A stretch of 7,601 bases of DNA from Planctomycetota bacterium (GCA_026386995.1 JAPLMO010000081.1:1-7601), one strand, 5' to 3'. Shown: positions 1 to 7,235, counted from the stretch's first letter. A program made the numbers and translations. The notes: a model not told the origin generated them from the letters alone.

Positions 1-994
1 GCTGCTCTTTTTCGGAGAACACGCGGCGGAATTCGTCGGCCGCATGACTCGCCGCTTCGGCCCCGTGATAACGCGCGACCACCGTCCGGGCCAGTTGTTC
101 CTTGGCCTCGCGCGGGTGGGCCTCGCGAAGCGTGCGGCGGACCTCCTCCAGCGGAACGTCCGTCAGCAGCGTCCAGTAATTCTCCATCAACGCATCGGGC
201 AGGCTCATCAGTTTGCCGAACATCTCGCCCGACGCATCGGTGACGGCCACGGTGTTGCCCTTCGACTTCGACATTTTCTCGACGCCGTCGAGGCCCACCA
301 AGAGGGGCATCGTCAGGACGATCTGCGATTCCTGGCCGGCGTCGCGCATCAGTTCCCGCCCGGCCAGGCAGTTGAACGTCTGATCCGTGCCGCCCAGTTC
401 CACGTCGGCCTGGATGACCACCGAGTCGTGGGCCTGCATGAGCGGATAGAGGAACTCGTGGACGCCGATCGGGTCGCCCGCCTTGTAGCGCTTCTCAAAC
501 GTGTCGCGTTCCAGCATCCGGGCGACGGTCATGTGTGCGGCCAGGCGCAGCACGTCGGCGAAGGAAAGTTTCGCCAGCCACTCGCTGTTGTAGCGGAGTT
601 CGAGTTTCGCGGGGTCGGTGTCCAGGATCTTGCCGGCCTGCTCGAAGTACGTCTTCGCGTTGGTCCGGATCTGCTCCTCCGAGAGGACCGGCCGCATGTG
701 ATTGGCCCCGGTCGGGTCGCCGATGCGGGCGGTGTAGTCGCCGATGATGAGGACGGCCTTGTGCCCCAGGTCCTGGAACTGCCGCATCTTGCCCATGACG
801 ACGGTGTGGCCCAGGTGGATGTCGGGGGCGGTCGGGTCCATGCCGAGTTTGATGCGCAAGGGGCGGCCCTGGTCTACGGAGCGGGCCAGTTTCCCGAGGA
901 GTTCCTCCTCGGTGAAGGTCTGGACGGCGCCGCGGCGGAGCACCTCCAGTTGGCGCTTCGCCTCGTCGCGAGCCGATTGCGGAAGTTCAGCCAC
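1..994 (-). CDS. tyrS: Tyrosyl-tRNA synthetase, 3' end cut by window edge
   Basis: Class I aminoacyl-tRNA synthetase that activates tyrosine with ATP and charges tRNA-Tyr in the cytoplasm. The 331 visible residues carry the class I signatures: HLGH at residues 60-63 (HIGH motif) and KMSKS at 240-244. The Rossmann-fold landmarks GDYTARIGDPTG (85-96) and the tyrosine-pocket stretch ADVELGGTDQ (196-205) are also present. This pattern fits the KMSKS-containing TyrS subfamily of about 400 residues, so roughly 70-100 C-terminal residues, where an S4-like RNA-binding domain would sit, are missing at the left edge. The start is GTG at 994: AAAGGA lies 8 nt upstream (1003-1008) and the next methionine (residue 52) is already inside the catalytic fold. 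It begins 22 nt after the stop of the UPF0182 gene, so the two are probably co-transcribed. No internal frameshift is seen. Confidence 0.97.
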   Translation of the reverse strand, partial: MAELPQSARDEAKRQLEVLRRGAVQTFTEEELLGKLARSVDQGRPLRIKLGMDPTAPDIHLGHTVVMGKMRQFQDLGHKAVLIIGDYTARIGDPTGANHMRPVLSEEQIRTNAKTYFEQAGKILDTDPAKLELRYNSEWLAKLSFADVLRLAAHMTVARMLERDTFEKRYKAGDPIGVHEFLYPLMQAHDSVVIQADVELGGTDQTFNCLAGRELMRDAGQESQIVLTMPLLVGLDGVEKMSKSKGNTVAVTDASGEMFGKLMSLPDALMENYWTLLTDVPLEEVRRTLREAHPREAKEQLARTVVARYHGAEAASHAADEFRRVFSEKEQ

Positions 995-1016
995 GCCTGT
1001 GGTCCTTTCTCGGGTG

Positions 1017-3743
1017 TCAGGGCTTCGGGTTGGCCTGGGCGGCGCCTTCGGCGATGGCCTTGCGGAGTTCCTGCATGGTGGCGCCGTAGCCGGCCCAGTC
1101 GCCGTCGCGCTGCTGGCGTTCGGCCTTCTCAAAGAGTTCCTGCGCGCGGCCCCAGAGTGTGCCGGTGGCGGGGGGCGCCGCTTGCGGGGGCTTGCCGCTC
1201 GGCGGCGACACCGTGGGCGTCGGCGGGGCCGGCGGCCCTTCGCCGAACACGGCTGCAAGGGCGTCTTCAAGGTTGCCGCGCATCGCAATGCGTTCCTGGT
1301 AGGAAACGATCACGCGCTTCAGTTCCGGCAGCGGCGCGTTCTCGCTCTTCAGGTACAAGGGTTCGACGAAGAGAATGGAGTCCGCGACCGGCAGGACCAG
1401 CAGGTTCCCGCGGATGACGCGGCTGCCGTGCTGGTTCCAGAGCGTCAGCAGCGGCGAAATCTCGTCGTTCTGGTTGATGCGGGCCTCCACCTGGTTCGGG
1501 CCGAAGAGCAGGCGGTCCTTTGGGAAGGCGTAGCACAGCAACTTGCCGTACTCCTTTCCGTCGCACCGGCCGGCCAACCAGCCGGTCATGTTGTCCTTGC
1601 GGGCGGGCGTGAAGGGGAGCATCAGCAGGTACTCGGGCTGGGCCTCGCCGGGCAACGTCATGATGAAGTAGTACGCGGCGATGGGCGTCGCCTGCCCCTC
1701 AAGGACGTGGTTCGGCCGTTGCCAGAGGTCTTCCTTGTTGTAGAAGATCCGCGGGTCGGTCATGTGATAGGCCAGGTACTGTTCCGACTGGATCCCGAAC
1801 ATGTCGAGCGGGTACCGCATGTGTGCCCGCAGGCCCGCGGGCATCTCCTCGATGTCGCGGAAGAGGGCGGGGAAGATCGACCTTGCCACCAGGGCCAGCG
1901 GCTCGCTCTTGTCGATGACGTAGAACACGACAGAGCCGTCGTAGGCGTCGATGACGGCCTTCATGGGGTTGCGGATATAGTTCAGGCCGCGCTCGCCGCT
2001 ACGGGCCTCGGAGGAGTAGGGGAACATGCCGGTCTTGGTGTAAACGTCGGCCATCCACAGGATGCGGCCGTTATAGACGACCGGATAAATGTCGTTGTCG
2101 TAGTCGAAGAAGGGGGCCAGGGTCCGGAGCCGCTCGTGGATCTGCCGCCGCCAGAGCACCTTCGTCTCGGGCGTGAAACTGGAGGTGAAGACGATGTTCC
2201 AGTCGCCGAAGTAATACGAGAACAGCAGTTGCCGCAGGGTCGTCCCGACGTCGACGCCCGCCTTGCCGCTGTACTCGGTGTAGCGGTTCTCGGCGCCCAG
2301 GGGATAGTCGAACTCTTTCTGCGTGGTCTTGACGAAGATCTCGTTTCGCGTCAGTTCCCCGAAATAGATGGCCGGCTGCGTGATCTCGATCGGCACCTTG
2401 CTCTGGGGCGGAATGTTGCCGATCCACATCTCAGGCATCCCCTCGGCCGTCACGGTGTTCACCGGGTTCATAACCAGACCGTACCCGTGCGTGTACAGGA
2501 GGTGCAGGTTGACCCAGGTGCGGCTCTCCTCGTTGAGGAGTCGCGGCTCGAGTTCACGCGAGGCCAGGGTGACCTGGCGATACTGGCCGCCGAAGCGGTA
2601 GCGGTCGACGTTGACGTCGGCGAAGTGATAGTAGGGCCGGAGCGACTCGATCTGGTTGTACGTCTGAAGCAGGACGCGCCAGTCCCAGATGCGCACGTTC
2701 TCCATGGTTCCGGGCACGTTGCGGATGTCCTTCAGGGAGAGCGAGGCGGCCCCGGAGTACGGCCGCACCTCGATGTCCGTCAGGCCGTAGGCGTAGCGCG
2801 TGGCGCTGATGTTGTTCTCGATGTACGGCATCTCATACGCCAGTTCGTTCGGCGTGACCATGAACCGCTGGACGAAGGACGGGTAACTGATGATGCCGCA
2901 TATGTGGGCGACGACCAGGACGATCACGCCCGCGTAGACCACGCGTTTCTTCCGCCGGATCGCTCCGGCCAGCACGAGCACGGCCGATACGATGCTCACC
3001 ACGATCATCACCCACAGGGCGGGCAGGCGGGCGTGCACGTCCACGTAGCCGGCGCCGTAAACGGTTCCGCGCGAGCCGAAGAGCAGTTCAAACCGGTCCA
3101 GCCAGTAACCCAGTGCGATGGCCAGAAGCAACAGGCTCCCCATGATGCCCATGTGGGTGGCCGCGCGCTTTGTGATCGGCTCGCCCGGCCATGCGATGGC
3201 GCCGCCGACGAAATAAGCCAGGCCCGCCGCAATCGACCCCATCACGACGAGCGCCATCAGGATGTTTTTCAGGGGGACCAGGACCGGCAGCGTAAAAACG
3301 TAGAAACCGGCGTCGTAGCCTAGAATGGGGTCTTTCCACTCGAACAGCGGCGCCCGGATGAACTGAAGCACCGGGTACCACAGGTCCGCCGCGTTCAGCG
3401 CGACCACCAGGGCCACCAGAAGAATGAGCCCCGTGCCCGCCAGCCGCAGCAGTTGCTTGAACCGGGCCGACGGAATGACCCACGGGAGACCCTTGATCTG
3501 GATGTACCGCCCTGGCGACAGGCGTGCGGCCAGAAGGGCGTTTCCGCCGAGCCAGACCGCCGCCACGATGAACGCGGCCACGCCCATGGTCACCTTCGCC
3601 CACAGTTCCGTGGTAAAGACGCTCTCGTAGCCGAGCGTCTGGAACCACAGGTAGTCGGCGTACATGATCGCGATCTTGCCGGCGGCCCAGATGGCCGCGA
3701 CAAGAACGGCGATCGCCACAACGAGTCGCGTGCGGCTGGTCAT
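1017..3743 (-). CDS. UPF0182 family (COG1615) multi-pass membrane protein
   Basis: A 908-residue protein of the UPF0182 family, whose biochemical role is unknown. The N-terminal third has seven hydrophobic segments at about residues 6-28, 51-73, 99-120, 154-184, 197-214, 242-262 and 268-286, followed by a large soluble, presumably extracytoplasmic region. Family hallmarks visible are YADYLWFQTLGY (28-39), ENNISATRYAYGL (309-321) and, later, the LLYTHGYGLVMNPVN stretch. The C-terminus has a proline-rich linker (about 834-864) and then a short helical segment containing GDWAGYGA, which is usual in this family. The ATG at 3743 is preferred over an in-frame TTG at 3809, because the predicted transcription start (about 3808) would exclude the TTG. 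A purine-rich GGGTGG sits just before the ATG as a weak ribosome binding site. tyrS follows 22 nt downstream, suggesting an operon but not a shared function. Confidence 0.93.
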   Translation of the reverse strand: MTSRTRLVVAIAVLVAAIWAAGKIAIMYADYLWFQTLGYESVFTTELWAKVTMGVAAFIVAAVWLGGNALLAARLSPGRYIQIKGLPWVIPSARFKQLLRLAGTGLILLVALVVALNAADLWYPVLQFIRAPLFEWKDPILGYDAGFYVFTLPVLVPLKNILMALVVMGSIAAGLAYFVGGAIAWPGEPITKRAATHMGIMGSLLLLAIALGYWLDRFELLFGSRGTVYGAGYVDVHARLPALWVMIVVSIVSAVLVLAGAIRRKKRVVYAGVIVLVVAHICGIISYPSFVQRFMVTPNELAYEMPYIENNISATRYAYGLTDIEVRPYSGAASLSLKDIRNVPGTMENVRIWDWRVLLQTYNQIESLRPYYHFADVNVDRYRFGGQYRQVTLASRELEPRLLNEESRTWVNLHLLYTHGYGLVMNPVNTVTAEGMPEMWIGNIPPQSKVPIEITQPAIYFGELTRNEIFVKTTQKEFDYPLGAENRYTEYSGKAGVDVGTTLRQLLFSYYFGDWNIVFTSSFTPETKVLWRRQIHERLRTLAPFFDYDNDIYPVVYNGRILWMADVYTKTGMFPYSSEARSGERGLNYIRNPMKAVIDAYDGSVVFYVIDKSEPLALVARSIFPALFRDIEEMPAGLRAHMRYPLDMFGIQSEQYLAYHMTDPRIFYNKEDLWQRPNHVLEGQATPIAAYYFIMTLPGEAQPEYLLMLPFTPARKDNMTGWLAGRCDGKEYGKLLCYAFPKDRLLFGPNQVEARINQNDEISPLLTLWNQHGSRVIRGNLLVLPVADSILFVEPLYLKSENAPLPELKRVIVSYQERIAMRGNLEDALAAVFGEGPPAPPTPTVSPPSGKPPQAAPPATGTLWGRAQELFEKAERQQRDGDWAGYGATMQELRKAIAEGAAQANPKP

Positions 3744-3777
3744 AGTGCCACCCGGCCCATTCTCTTGCCCCTGGCCC

Positions 3778-3794
3778 GACAGGTCATGCCTGTC
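3778..3794 (-). promoter_or_regulatory. Small hairpin in the UPF0182 leader
   Basis: A perfect 6-bp inverted repeat, GACAGG / CCTGTC with a 5-nt loop, lies between the predicted transcription start and the UPF0182 start codon. There is no T-run after it, so it is not a terminator. It could stabilise the leader, be an operator half-site pair, or be chance. Confidence 0.3.
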
Positions 3795-3814
3795 TGAAAT
3801 CGAAACCAAGCATC

Positions 3815-3843
3815 ATCATAAGGCCCCGCGCGGCCGGCGGCAA
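3815..3843 (-). promoter_or_regulatory. Sigma-70 type promoter for the UPF0182-tyrS operon
   Basis: Reading the minus strand, a -35 of TTGCCG (3843-3838) and a -10 of TATGAT (3820-3815; 5 of 6 to consensus) are separated by exactly 17 nt. Transcription would start near 3808, giving a leader of about 65 nt to the ATG at 3743. It is the best promoter match upstream of the operon and argues against the upstream TTG start. Confidence 0.6.
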
Positions 3844-3885
3844 GACTGTGTTATGAACCCAGGCTGAGAATGTGCGGTCTGGCTG

Positions 3886-3914
3886 TTGACTTCCGCCCGC
3901 CCCGGCCGTAGCCT
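3886..3914 (+). promoter_or_regulatory. Possible plus-strand promoter
   Basis: TTGACT (3886-3891) is followed after 17 nt by TAGCCT (3909-3914), a near-consensus -35 with a poor -10 (3 of 6). It points away from the UPF0182 operon promoter. The expected start point, 6-7 nt beyond the -10, coincides with the ATG of the small ORF at 3921, which would make a leaderless message. Confidence 0.35.
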
Positions 3915-3920
3915 ATCGCC

Positions 3921-4031
3921 ATGCCAAGGAAAAAGCCCGCCAAGCCCGAAGTTACCCCGCCGCCCGCTACCGCCGGCCCTGCGGCTGATCCGCCGTCGGA
4001 TTCCCATATTCCCCCTCGCTACGGCGCGTAA
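3921..4031 (+). CDS. Possible 36-residue leaderless ORF, or 5' remnant of a lost gene
   Basis: The ORF reads from ATG at 3921 to TAA at 4029-4031. The product starts MPRKKPAKPE, then is rich in Pro and Ala, and ends PPRYGA. It has no signal peptide or recognisable domain. The basic start and Pro/Ala-rich stretch resemble the disordered N-terminus of a longer protein rather than a finished small protein. It might therefore be the stump of a gene truncated before the palindromic element at 4080. There is no Shine-Dalgarno sequence; support comes only from the -35/-10 pair placed to start RNA at the ATG. It could equally be a chance ORF. Confidence 0.25.
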   Translation: MPRKKPAKPEVTPPPATAGPAADPPSDSHIPPRYGA

Positions 4032-4079
4032 GTTCGGTTGCTGCAATTCGAGAATTCAAGCGTGGGCCGCTGTCAGATT

Positions 4080-4138
4080 GTAGCGCGGGGCCTTGTGCCC
4101 CGCGAATCAAAAACGCGTGGGATAAACCCCTGCGCTAC
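4080..4138. repeat. REP/MITE-like palindromic element with two hairpins
   Basis: A 59-bp stretch bounded by imperfect terminal inverted repeats: GTAGCGCGGGG (4080-4090) against CCCCTGCGCTAC (4127-4138). Inside it are a perfect 8-bp hairpin (CGCGGGGC, 4084-4091, with GCCCCGCG, 4097-4104; loop CTTGT) and a second imperfect hairpin (CGCGTGGG...CCCCTGCG, about 4114-4134). There is no ORF and no T-run, so it is neither a coding cassette nor a terminator. The layout matches dispersed REP- or MITE-type repeats, but only one copy is in this window, so dispersal is inferred. Confidence 0.55.
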
Positions 4139-4169
4139 GGCCTGAACGCGGTGCAGTAGCATTTCATGG

Positions 4170-4208
4170 AAAAAAACACGAGGGCCGATCCCCTGGGGAC
4201 CGGCCCTC
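4170..4208 (-). terminator. Rho-independent terminator of the PEP-CTERM gene
   Basis: On the minus strand an 8-bp stem GAGGGCCG / CGGCCCTC (4208-4201 with 4187-4180) encloses a further CCC/GGG pairing. After a short GTG it is followed by seven T residues (4176-4170). It begins 26 nt after the TAA of the PEP-CTERM gene, so it ends that transcript and isolates it from the operon to the left. Confidence 0.88.
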
Positions 4209-4234
4209 GATTATGCACGTTCTCTTCAGACGAC

Positions 4235-6511
4235 TTACGCCCTGCGACGGCGGCGGGCCAGAAGGCCCACGCCGCCCAGAACCACAAACGCCATCGTCGC
4301 CGGCTCGGGAATGACGGTCAGGTTGACATCGCCGCCGGTGATCGAGAGGGTTGCGTTATAGCCGCCAACTGTGCCAGTCGCCGTGCCGATGCTCCCGATG
4401 ACGCTGCCGGCATCGAACAGCGTGTATGTGCCCATGCCGAAACCAGCCAGCGGCGTGAAGGTGAAGTCGGCGAAGTCCAGCGTGCCGACGTTCAACGCAT
4501 TGCCGGCCATGCTCACCTGGTCGTAGGTAGTGCCGGCCGTGGTATCCGCACCCAACTCGAACAGCAAACCGCCGGTCGCCGAGACGTCCAGGTCGCTCAC
4601 GAGAGTGATCATGCCCGGGCTGTTGCCGGGGGCCAGCGTACCGCCCGCGGCGAGGGTCACGGTCTTGGCGCCGGCGTTGATTGTGCCCGCGCCCTTGATG
4701 CTGGTAAACGCGGGCAGGCTCGCCGCCGCCGAGGCATCGAATAAGCCGCCTGCGACGTTCAGCATGGTGCTGACGATCGAGCCGGTCAACGCCAGCGTGC
4801 CGGCGCTTACCGTCGTCTCGCCGGTGTAGGTGTTGTCGCCGTTGAGGATCATCGTGCCGGTGCCGATCTTGGCCAACCCGACGGGGCTTATCAGTTCCGT
4901 AGTGAGTTTGTAGGTATTAACAACTGGGCCGCTGCCATTATCATACGAGACGCTGATGCTTCCCGACCAGGTGCCCCAGCCTCCATAGCCGTTTGCGACA
5001 GACAATTGAACGGCGCTTAGATCAATAGTATCCGGGAAGTCAGTGCCGGCGGTTTTCGTGTCATTCACGGTAGTGCCCGGACCGCCTCCGCCGTTGGCCC
5101 AGTCCAACTTCGTGACAACGGTGCCCATTGTACCGTAACCACCGACTTCCAGGAGGGCGGCGGTGCCGGGGGCCTCTGGTGTGGGATCAAAGTAAGCGGC
5201 GAGGTCCGAAGCCCAGTTGTCAATATTGCAGGCATCGAGACGCGCGTCAACGGAGACCGACTTAAGCATCGAGCCGCTGGGCAGGGTTCCCTTCACGATC
5301 CAAGGTAACATATTTTCCACGCCAGCCGTTATGGTCGTGTTGCTGACGACGGTGCCGTCCTGGATCGTGCCGGAGAAGGTACCGCCCTTGTCGCCACCGC
5401 CGACGGTCAGGGTGGCAGGGCCGGAAGCGGTATTGGTGACCACCCCAGTCGAAGAGCCGCTGAAGCCGTTTACCGTCGGGCTGATGCCGTTCAGGTCAAG
5501 CGTGCTGTCGACGGTCACGTCGCCCTTATCGGCGCCCTGGGGAAGTGCGTCGGTCGCGCCGAGTTTCAGGGTTCCCGCGCTGATGGTGGTATTGCCGGTG
5601 TAGGTGTTGTTGCCGGAGAGGGTCAGGGTGTTCGTGCTCGAGCTGCCGAGGGTGAAGCCGCCGGCGCCTTCGATCGCACCGGCGTAGGCGCCGTCACTGG
5701 TCTGGTTCACGGTGAAGAGCTGGCCGCCGTTGTTGATCGTGGCGGTGTTTCCGCTGGATGGCGCGGCAATCGCGCCGCTCAGGGATCCCTTTGTGGTCGG
5801 GGCGGTGGTCGAGAGGTTCAGGATGACCGCGGTTCCCGCGCCCGTATCCGGGTTGTTTACCGCAAGGGACCCGGTGGTGGCTCCCAACGCGGATGCGCCG
5901 CTGGCGGTCAGCGTGCCGGCGTTGACGGTTGTCGCGCCGCTGTAGGCGTTGGCACCGTTGAGGGCCAGCGTGCCGAGGCCGGCCTTGGTTAGCGCCATGC
6001 CGGATGCGCTTTCACCGATGTCGCCGTCGACCGTCAGGTTCCTGCTAGCGCCAATGTCCCACGTCTGGTTGCCAGCCAAAGTGACTTTGGCGCTGATGGC
6101 GACGTCGCCCGCGCCGCTGAGAACCGTCACGCCGCCTGTGTCGATAGCAAGCGTGTTGTCCGGGTCCGTACCGCTGGCGATGGCCACCGGGTCGCTGGTT
6201 GCGGCATTGAACACCAGGCCGTACACCGAGACATTCCCGTCCAAGGTGGTACTAAGGTCCGCCGGGCTGGCGGCAGTGAAGTTCACGATGGAACCGGAAG
6301 GAAACGAGCCAAGCCGCAGGGTGCCTTCTGGATCGCTCGTGAAGTTGCCGGCGTCGGCCCAACTGCCGGCCGTCGTGCTGCCCCCGCCCTTCCAATAGAT
6401 TTTCGGCGCAGGCGTCAGTAGCTCCCGAGTCAAAAGTGAACGCGCGAGCGCGTTTGACAACGGTACCCTGTGGAATATACCAGTTGGCGCCAGCGCAGTT
6501 AACGCCGACAC
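4235..6511 (-). CDS. PEP-CTERM beta-helix protein, C-terminal part of a split gene
   Basis: This frame carries the beta-helix and sorting tail of a secreted surface protein. Homology-like sequence starts around 6415 (TPAPKIYWKGGGS...SWADAGNF, the usual opening of autotransporter-associated repeat regions). The 32 residues between the ORF's GTG at 6511 and that point look like out-of-frame translation of the upstream half. In order it has three autotransporter-associated strand repeats with a non-repeat domain between the second and third. A Gly/Ser/Thr-rich helix cap (GTLAPGNSPGMI) follows, then a PEP-CTERM signal: IPEPATM, a hydrophobic helix, and five arginines before the final alanine. PEP-CTERM tails are recognised by exosortase for export and surface or matrix deposition; no exosortase is in this window. 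There is no autotransporter barrel. Joined to the ORF at 7151 it makes a 971-residue protein. Confidence 0.85.
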   Translation of the reverse strand: MSALTALAPTGIFHRVPLSNALARSLLTRELLTPAPKIYWKGGGSTTAGSWADAGNFTSDPEGTLRLGSFPSGSIVNFTAASPADLSTTLDGNVSVYGLVFNAATSDPVAIASGTDPDNTLAIDTGGVTVLSGAGDVAISAKVTLAGNQTWDIGASRNLTVDGDIGESASGMALTKAGLGTLALNGANAYSGATTVNAGTLTASGASALGATTGSLAVNNPDTGAGTAVILNLSTTAPTTKGSLSGAIAAPSSGNTATINNGGQLFTVNQTSDGAYAGAIEGAGGFTLGSSSTNTLTLSGNNTYTGNTTISAGTLKLGATDALPQGADKGDVTVDSTLDLNGISPTVNGFSGSSTGVVTNTASGPATLTVGGGDKGGTFSGTIQDGTVVSNTTITAGVENMLPWIVKGTLPSGSMLKSVSVDARLDACNIDNWASDLAAYFDPTPEAPGTAALLEVGGYGTMGTVVTKLDWANGGGGPGTTVNDTKTAGTDFPDTIDLSAVQLSVANGYGGWGTWSGSISVSYDNGSGPVVNTYKLTTELISPVGLAKIGTGTMILNGDNTYTGETTVSAGTLALTGSIVSTMLNVAGGLFDASAAASLPAFTSIKGAGTINAGAKTVTLAAGGTLAPGNSPGMITLVSDLDVSATGGLLFELGADTTAGTTYDQVSMAGNALNVGTLDFADFTFTPLAGFGMGTYTLFDAGSVIGSIGTATGTVGGYNATLSITGGDVNLTVIPEPATMAFVVLGGVGLLARRRRRA
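4781..4879 (-). repeat. Autotransporter-associated beta-strand repeat 3
   Basis: Encodes GLAKIGTGTMILNGDNTYTG followed by ETTVSAGTLALTG: the G.GT..L.G.NTY.G.TTV.AGTL pattern of the passenger-associated repeat family (PATR). It is close in sequence to the copies at 5558-5656 and 5897-5992, including a near-identical DNA core encoding NTYTG. Confidence 0.8.
4880..5338 (-). other. Non-repeat domain inserted in the beta-helix
   Basis: About 153 residues (605-757 of the joined protein) without the repeat pattern. Visible stretches are MLPWIVKGTLPSGSMLKSVS, NIDNWASDLAAYF, GPGTTVNDTK, IDLSAVQLSVANGYGGWGTW and SGSISVSYDNGSG. The run of short strands, the W-SDL motif and the closing G-W-SGS-V-D resemble the jelly-roll P-domain (proprotein convertase type). 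This is a visual analogy, not an established assignment. Confidence 0.45.
5558..5656 (-). repeat. Autotransporter-associated beta-strand repeat 2
   Basis: Encodes FTLGSSSTNTLTLSGNNTYT then GNTTISAGTLKLG, one rung of the beta-helix passenger pattern. It is followed by DALPQG, a common linker after such repeats. Confidence 0.8.
5897..5992 (-). repeat. Autotransporter-associated beta-strand repeat 1
   Basis: Encodes LTKAGLGTLALNGANAYSGA then TTVNAGTLTASG, a canonical repeat (glycine, NxYSG, TTVNAGTL) at about residues 387-418 of the joined protein. Confidence 0.82.
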
Positions 6512-7151
6512 CGATCTGTTGGAGCGAACTAGCGGTAACAGGTCTATCAGTCATATCAAGCGAAAGCAGGGTGCCTAGCTGGACACCGTCCAAATACGCG
6601 GCGATCGTTGTCGGGACCAAATCTCCGGCATCGTCGAAGGCCACGAGTGCCATGCTATGCTGGCCCGTGCTGAAACCAGCAGGAGCCGCGATGGTTTGTT
6701 GATTGAAATCGCCGTCGGCGAGGATTTGGCGTAAGTATATCTCGCTGTAATCTTTTGACGCGCTGATCACGTAGCCCCGCCTGACGCCATCGGCATCGTC
6801 GTTCCACATTGACAGATAGGTCCAACCCCCGCCTTTAGTACCGGTGCCTTGAGTGAAGATCATGTCGAGCCCAGAGTTGGTCCACCCCATGCCCCCAGGC
6901 GGGGCACGGTTAATGTTTCCCTCCTTGTCTTCACTCTCGCCGTTCTGCGGATAGAGAGTCCCCAATGCGACACCCGTTGCGCCTGGGGTGGCGCTGCCCG
7001 GACCGCCCGCGTTCCAGCCATTAAGCGTGTTGTTGGTAAAATCAGAGTCAATGAGATAGGTAAGTTCCGCCTGGGCCGAAACACCCGACAGCGCCACCAC
7101 CAAGGCCACCACCGCAGCCACCAGGACACTCCGCACTTCTCGCATGCTCAT
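6252..7151 (-). CDS. Signal peptide plus LamG-like domain, N-terminal part of split PEP-CTERM gene
   Basis: The start is ATG at 7151, with AAAGGG 8 nt upstream (7160-7165); the longer in-frame extension above it has no ribosome binding site and crosses a terminator. Residues 1-28 form a Sec signal peptide (MSMREVRS, a hydrophobic core, and likely cleavage after AQA). Residues about 30-240 look like a concanavalin/LamG-type beta-sandwich: IDSDFTNNTLNGWN, WTYLSMWNDD, an AYLDGVQLG strand-turn and a closing VVKRARAFTFDSG. Sandwiches of this sort often bind sugars or mediate adhesion. After residue 245 (about 6417) the frame loses meaning, turns Arg/His-rich and stops at 6252, while the natural continuation is in the +1 frame. 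If translated as is, it would yield a secreted 299-residue product without the sorting signal. Confidence 0.78.
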   Translation of the reverse strand: MSMREVRSVLVAAVVALVVALSGVSAQAELTYLIDSDFTNNTLNGWNAGGPGSATPGATGVALGTLYPQNGESEDKEGNINRAPPGGMGWTNSGLDMIFTQGTGTKGGGWTYLSMWNDDADGVRRGYVISASKDYSEIYLRQILADGDFNQQTIAAPAGFSTGQHSMALVAFDDAGDLVPTTIAAYLDGVQLGTLLSLDMTDRPVTASSLQQIGVGVNCAGANWYIPQGTVVKRARAFTFDSGATDACAENLLEGRGQHDGRQLGRRRQLHERSRRHPAAWLVSFRFHRELHCRQPGGP

Positions 7152-7184
7152 GGCTACCACCCTTTCACAAAGTTGGTTTTCCCG

Positions 7185-7210
7185 CGTTACCCGGGCATCC
7201 CGTGGTAACG
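7185..7210 (-). promoter_or_regulatory. Hairpin/inverted repeat just upstream of the PEP-CTERM ribosome binding site
   Basis: CGTTACC and GGTAACG form a perfect 7-bp inverted repeat. Inside it CGGG/CCCG add 4 bp with one bulged base, leaving a 3-nt loop. It ends about 33 nt before the ATG at 7151. It could be a leader RNA stem controlling translation or stability, or a dyad operator for a repressor acting downstream of the candidate -10 at 7236. Confidence 0.45.
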
Positions 7211-7235
7211 TTCCAGTTCGAGTTCTTGGGGGTGC

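Noticed and set aside
744..3323. An 859-codon plus-strand ORF opposite the UPF0182 gene, with a 457-codon one at 44-1417 opposite tyrS
   Set aside because: Both are antisense shadows in high-GC DNA: Arg/Ala/Val/His-rich with no domain, while the minus strand encodes clear family motifs throughout.
3744..3809. 22-residue N-terminal extension of the UPF0182 protein from a TTG at 3809
   Set aside because: It has no ribosome binding site, the sequence is not family-like, and the predicted transcription start (about 3808) lies inside it; the ATG at 3743 precedes the first membrane segment properly.
4084..4104. The 8-bp hairpin as a terminator for the plus-strand small ORF
   Set aside because: No T-run follows the stem on either strand; the surrounding inverted ends fit a repeat element better.
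4781..5992. Three short similar DNA segments as a possible CRISPR or tandem-repeat array
   Set aside because: They are in-frame protein repeats of the autotransporter-associated strand family, irregularly spaced and divergent.
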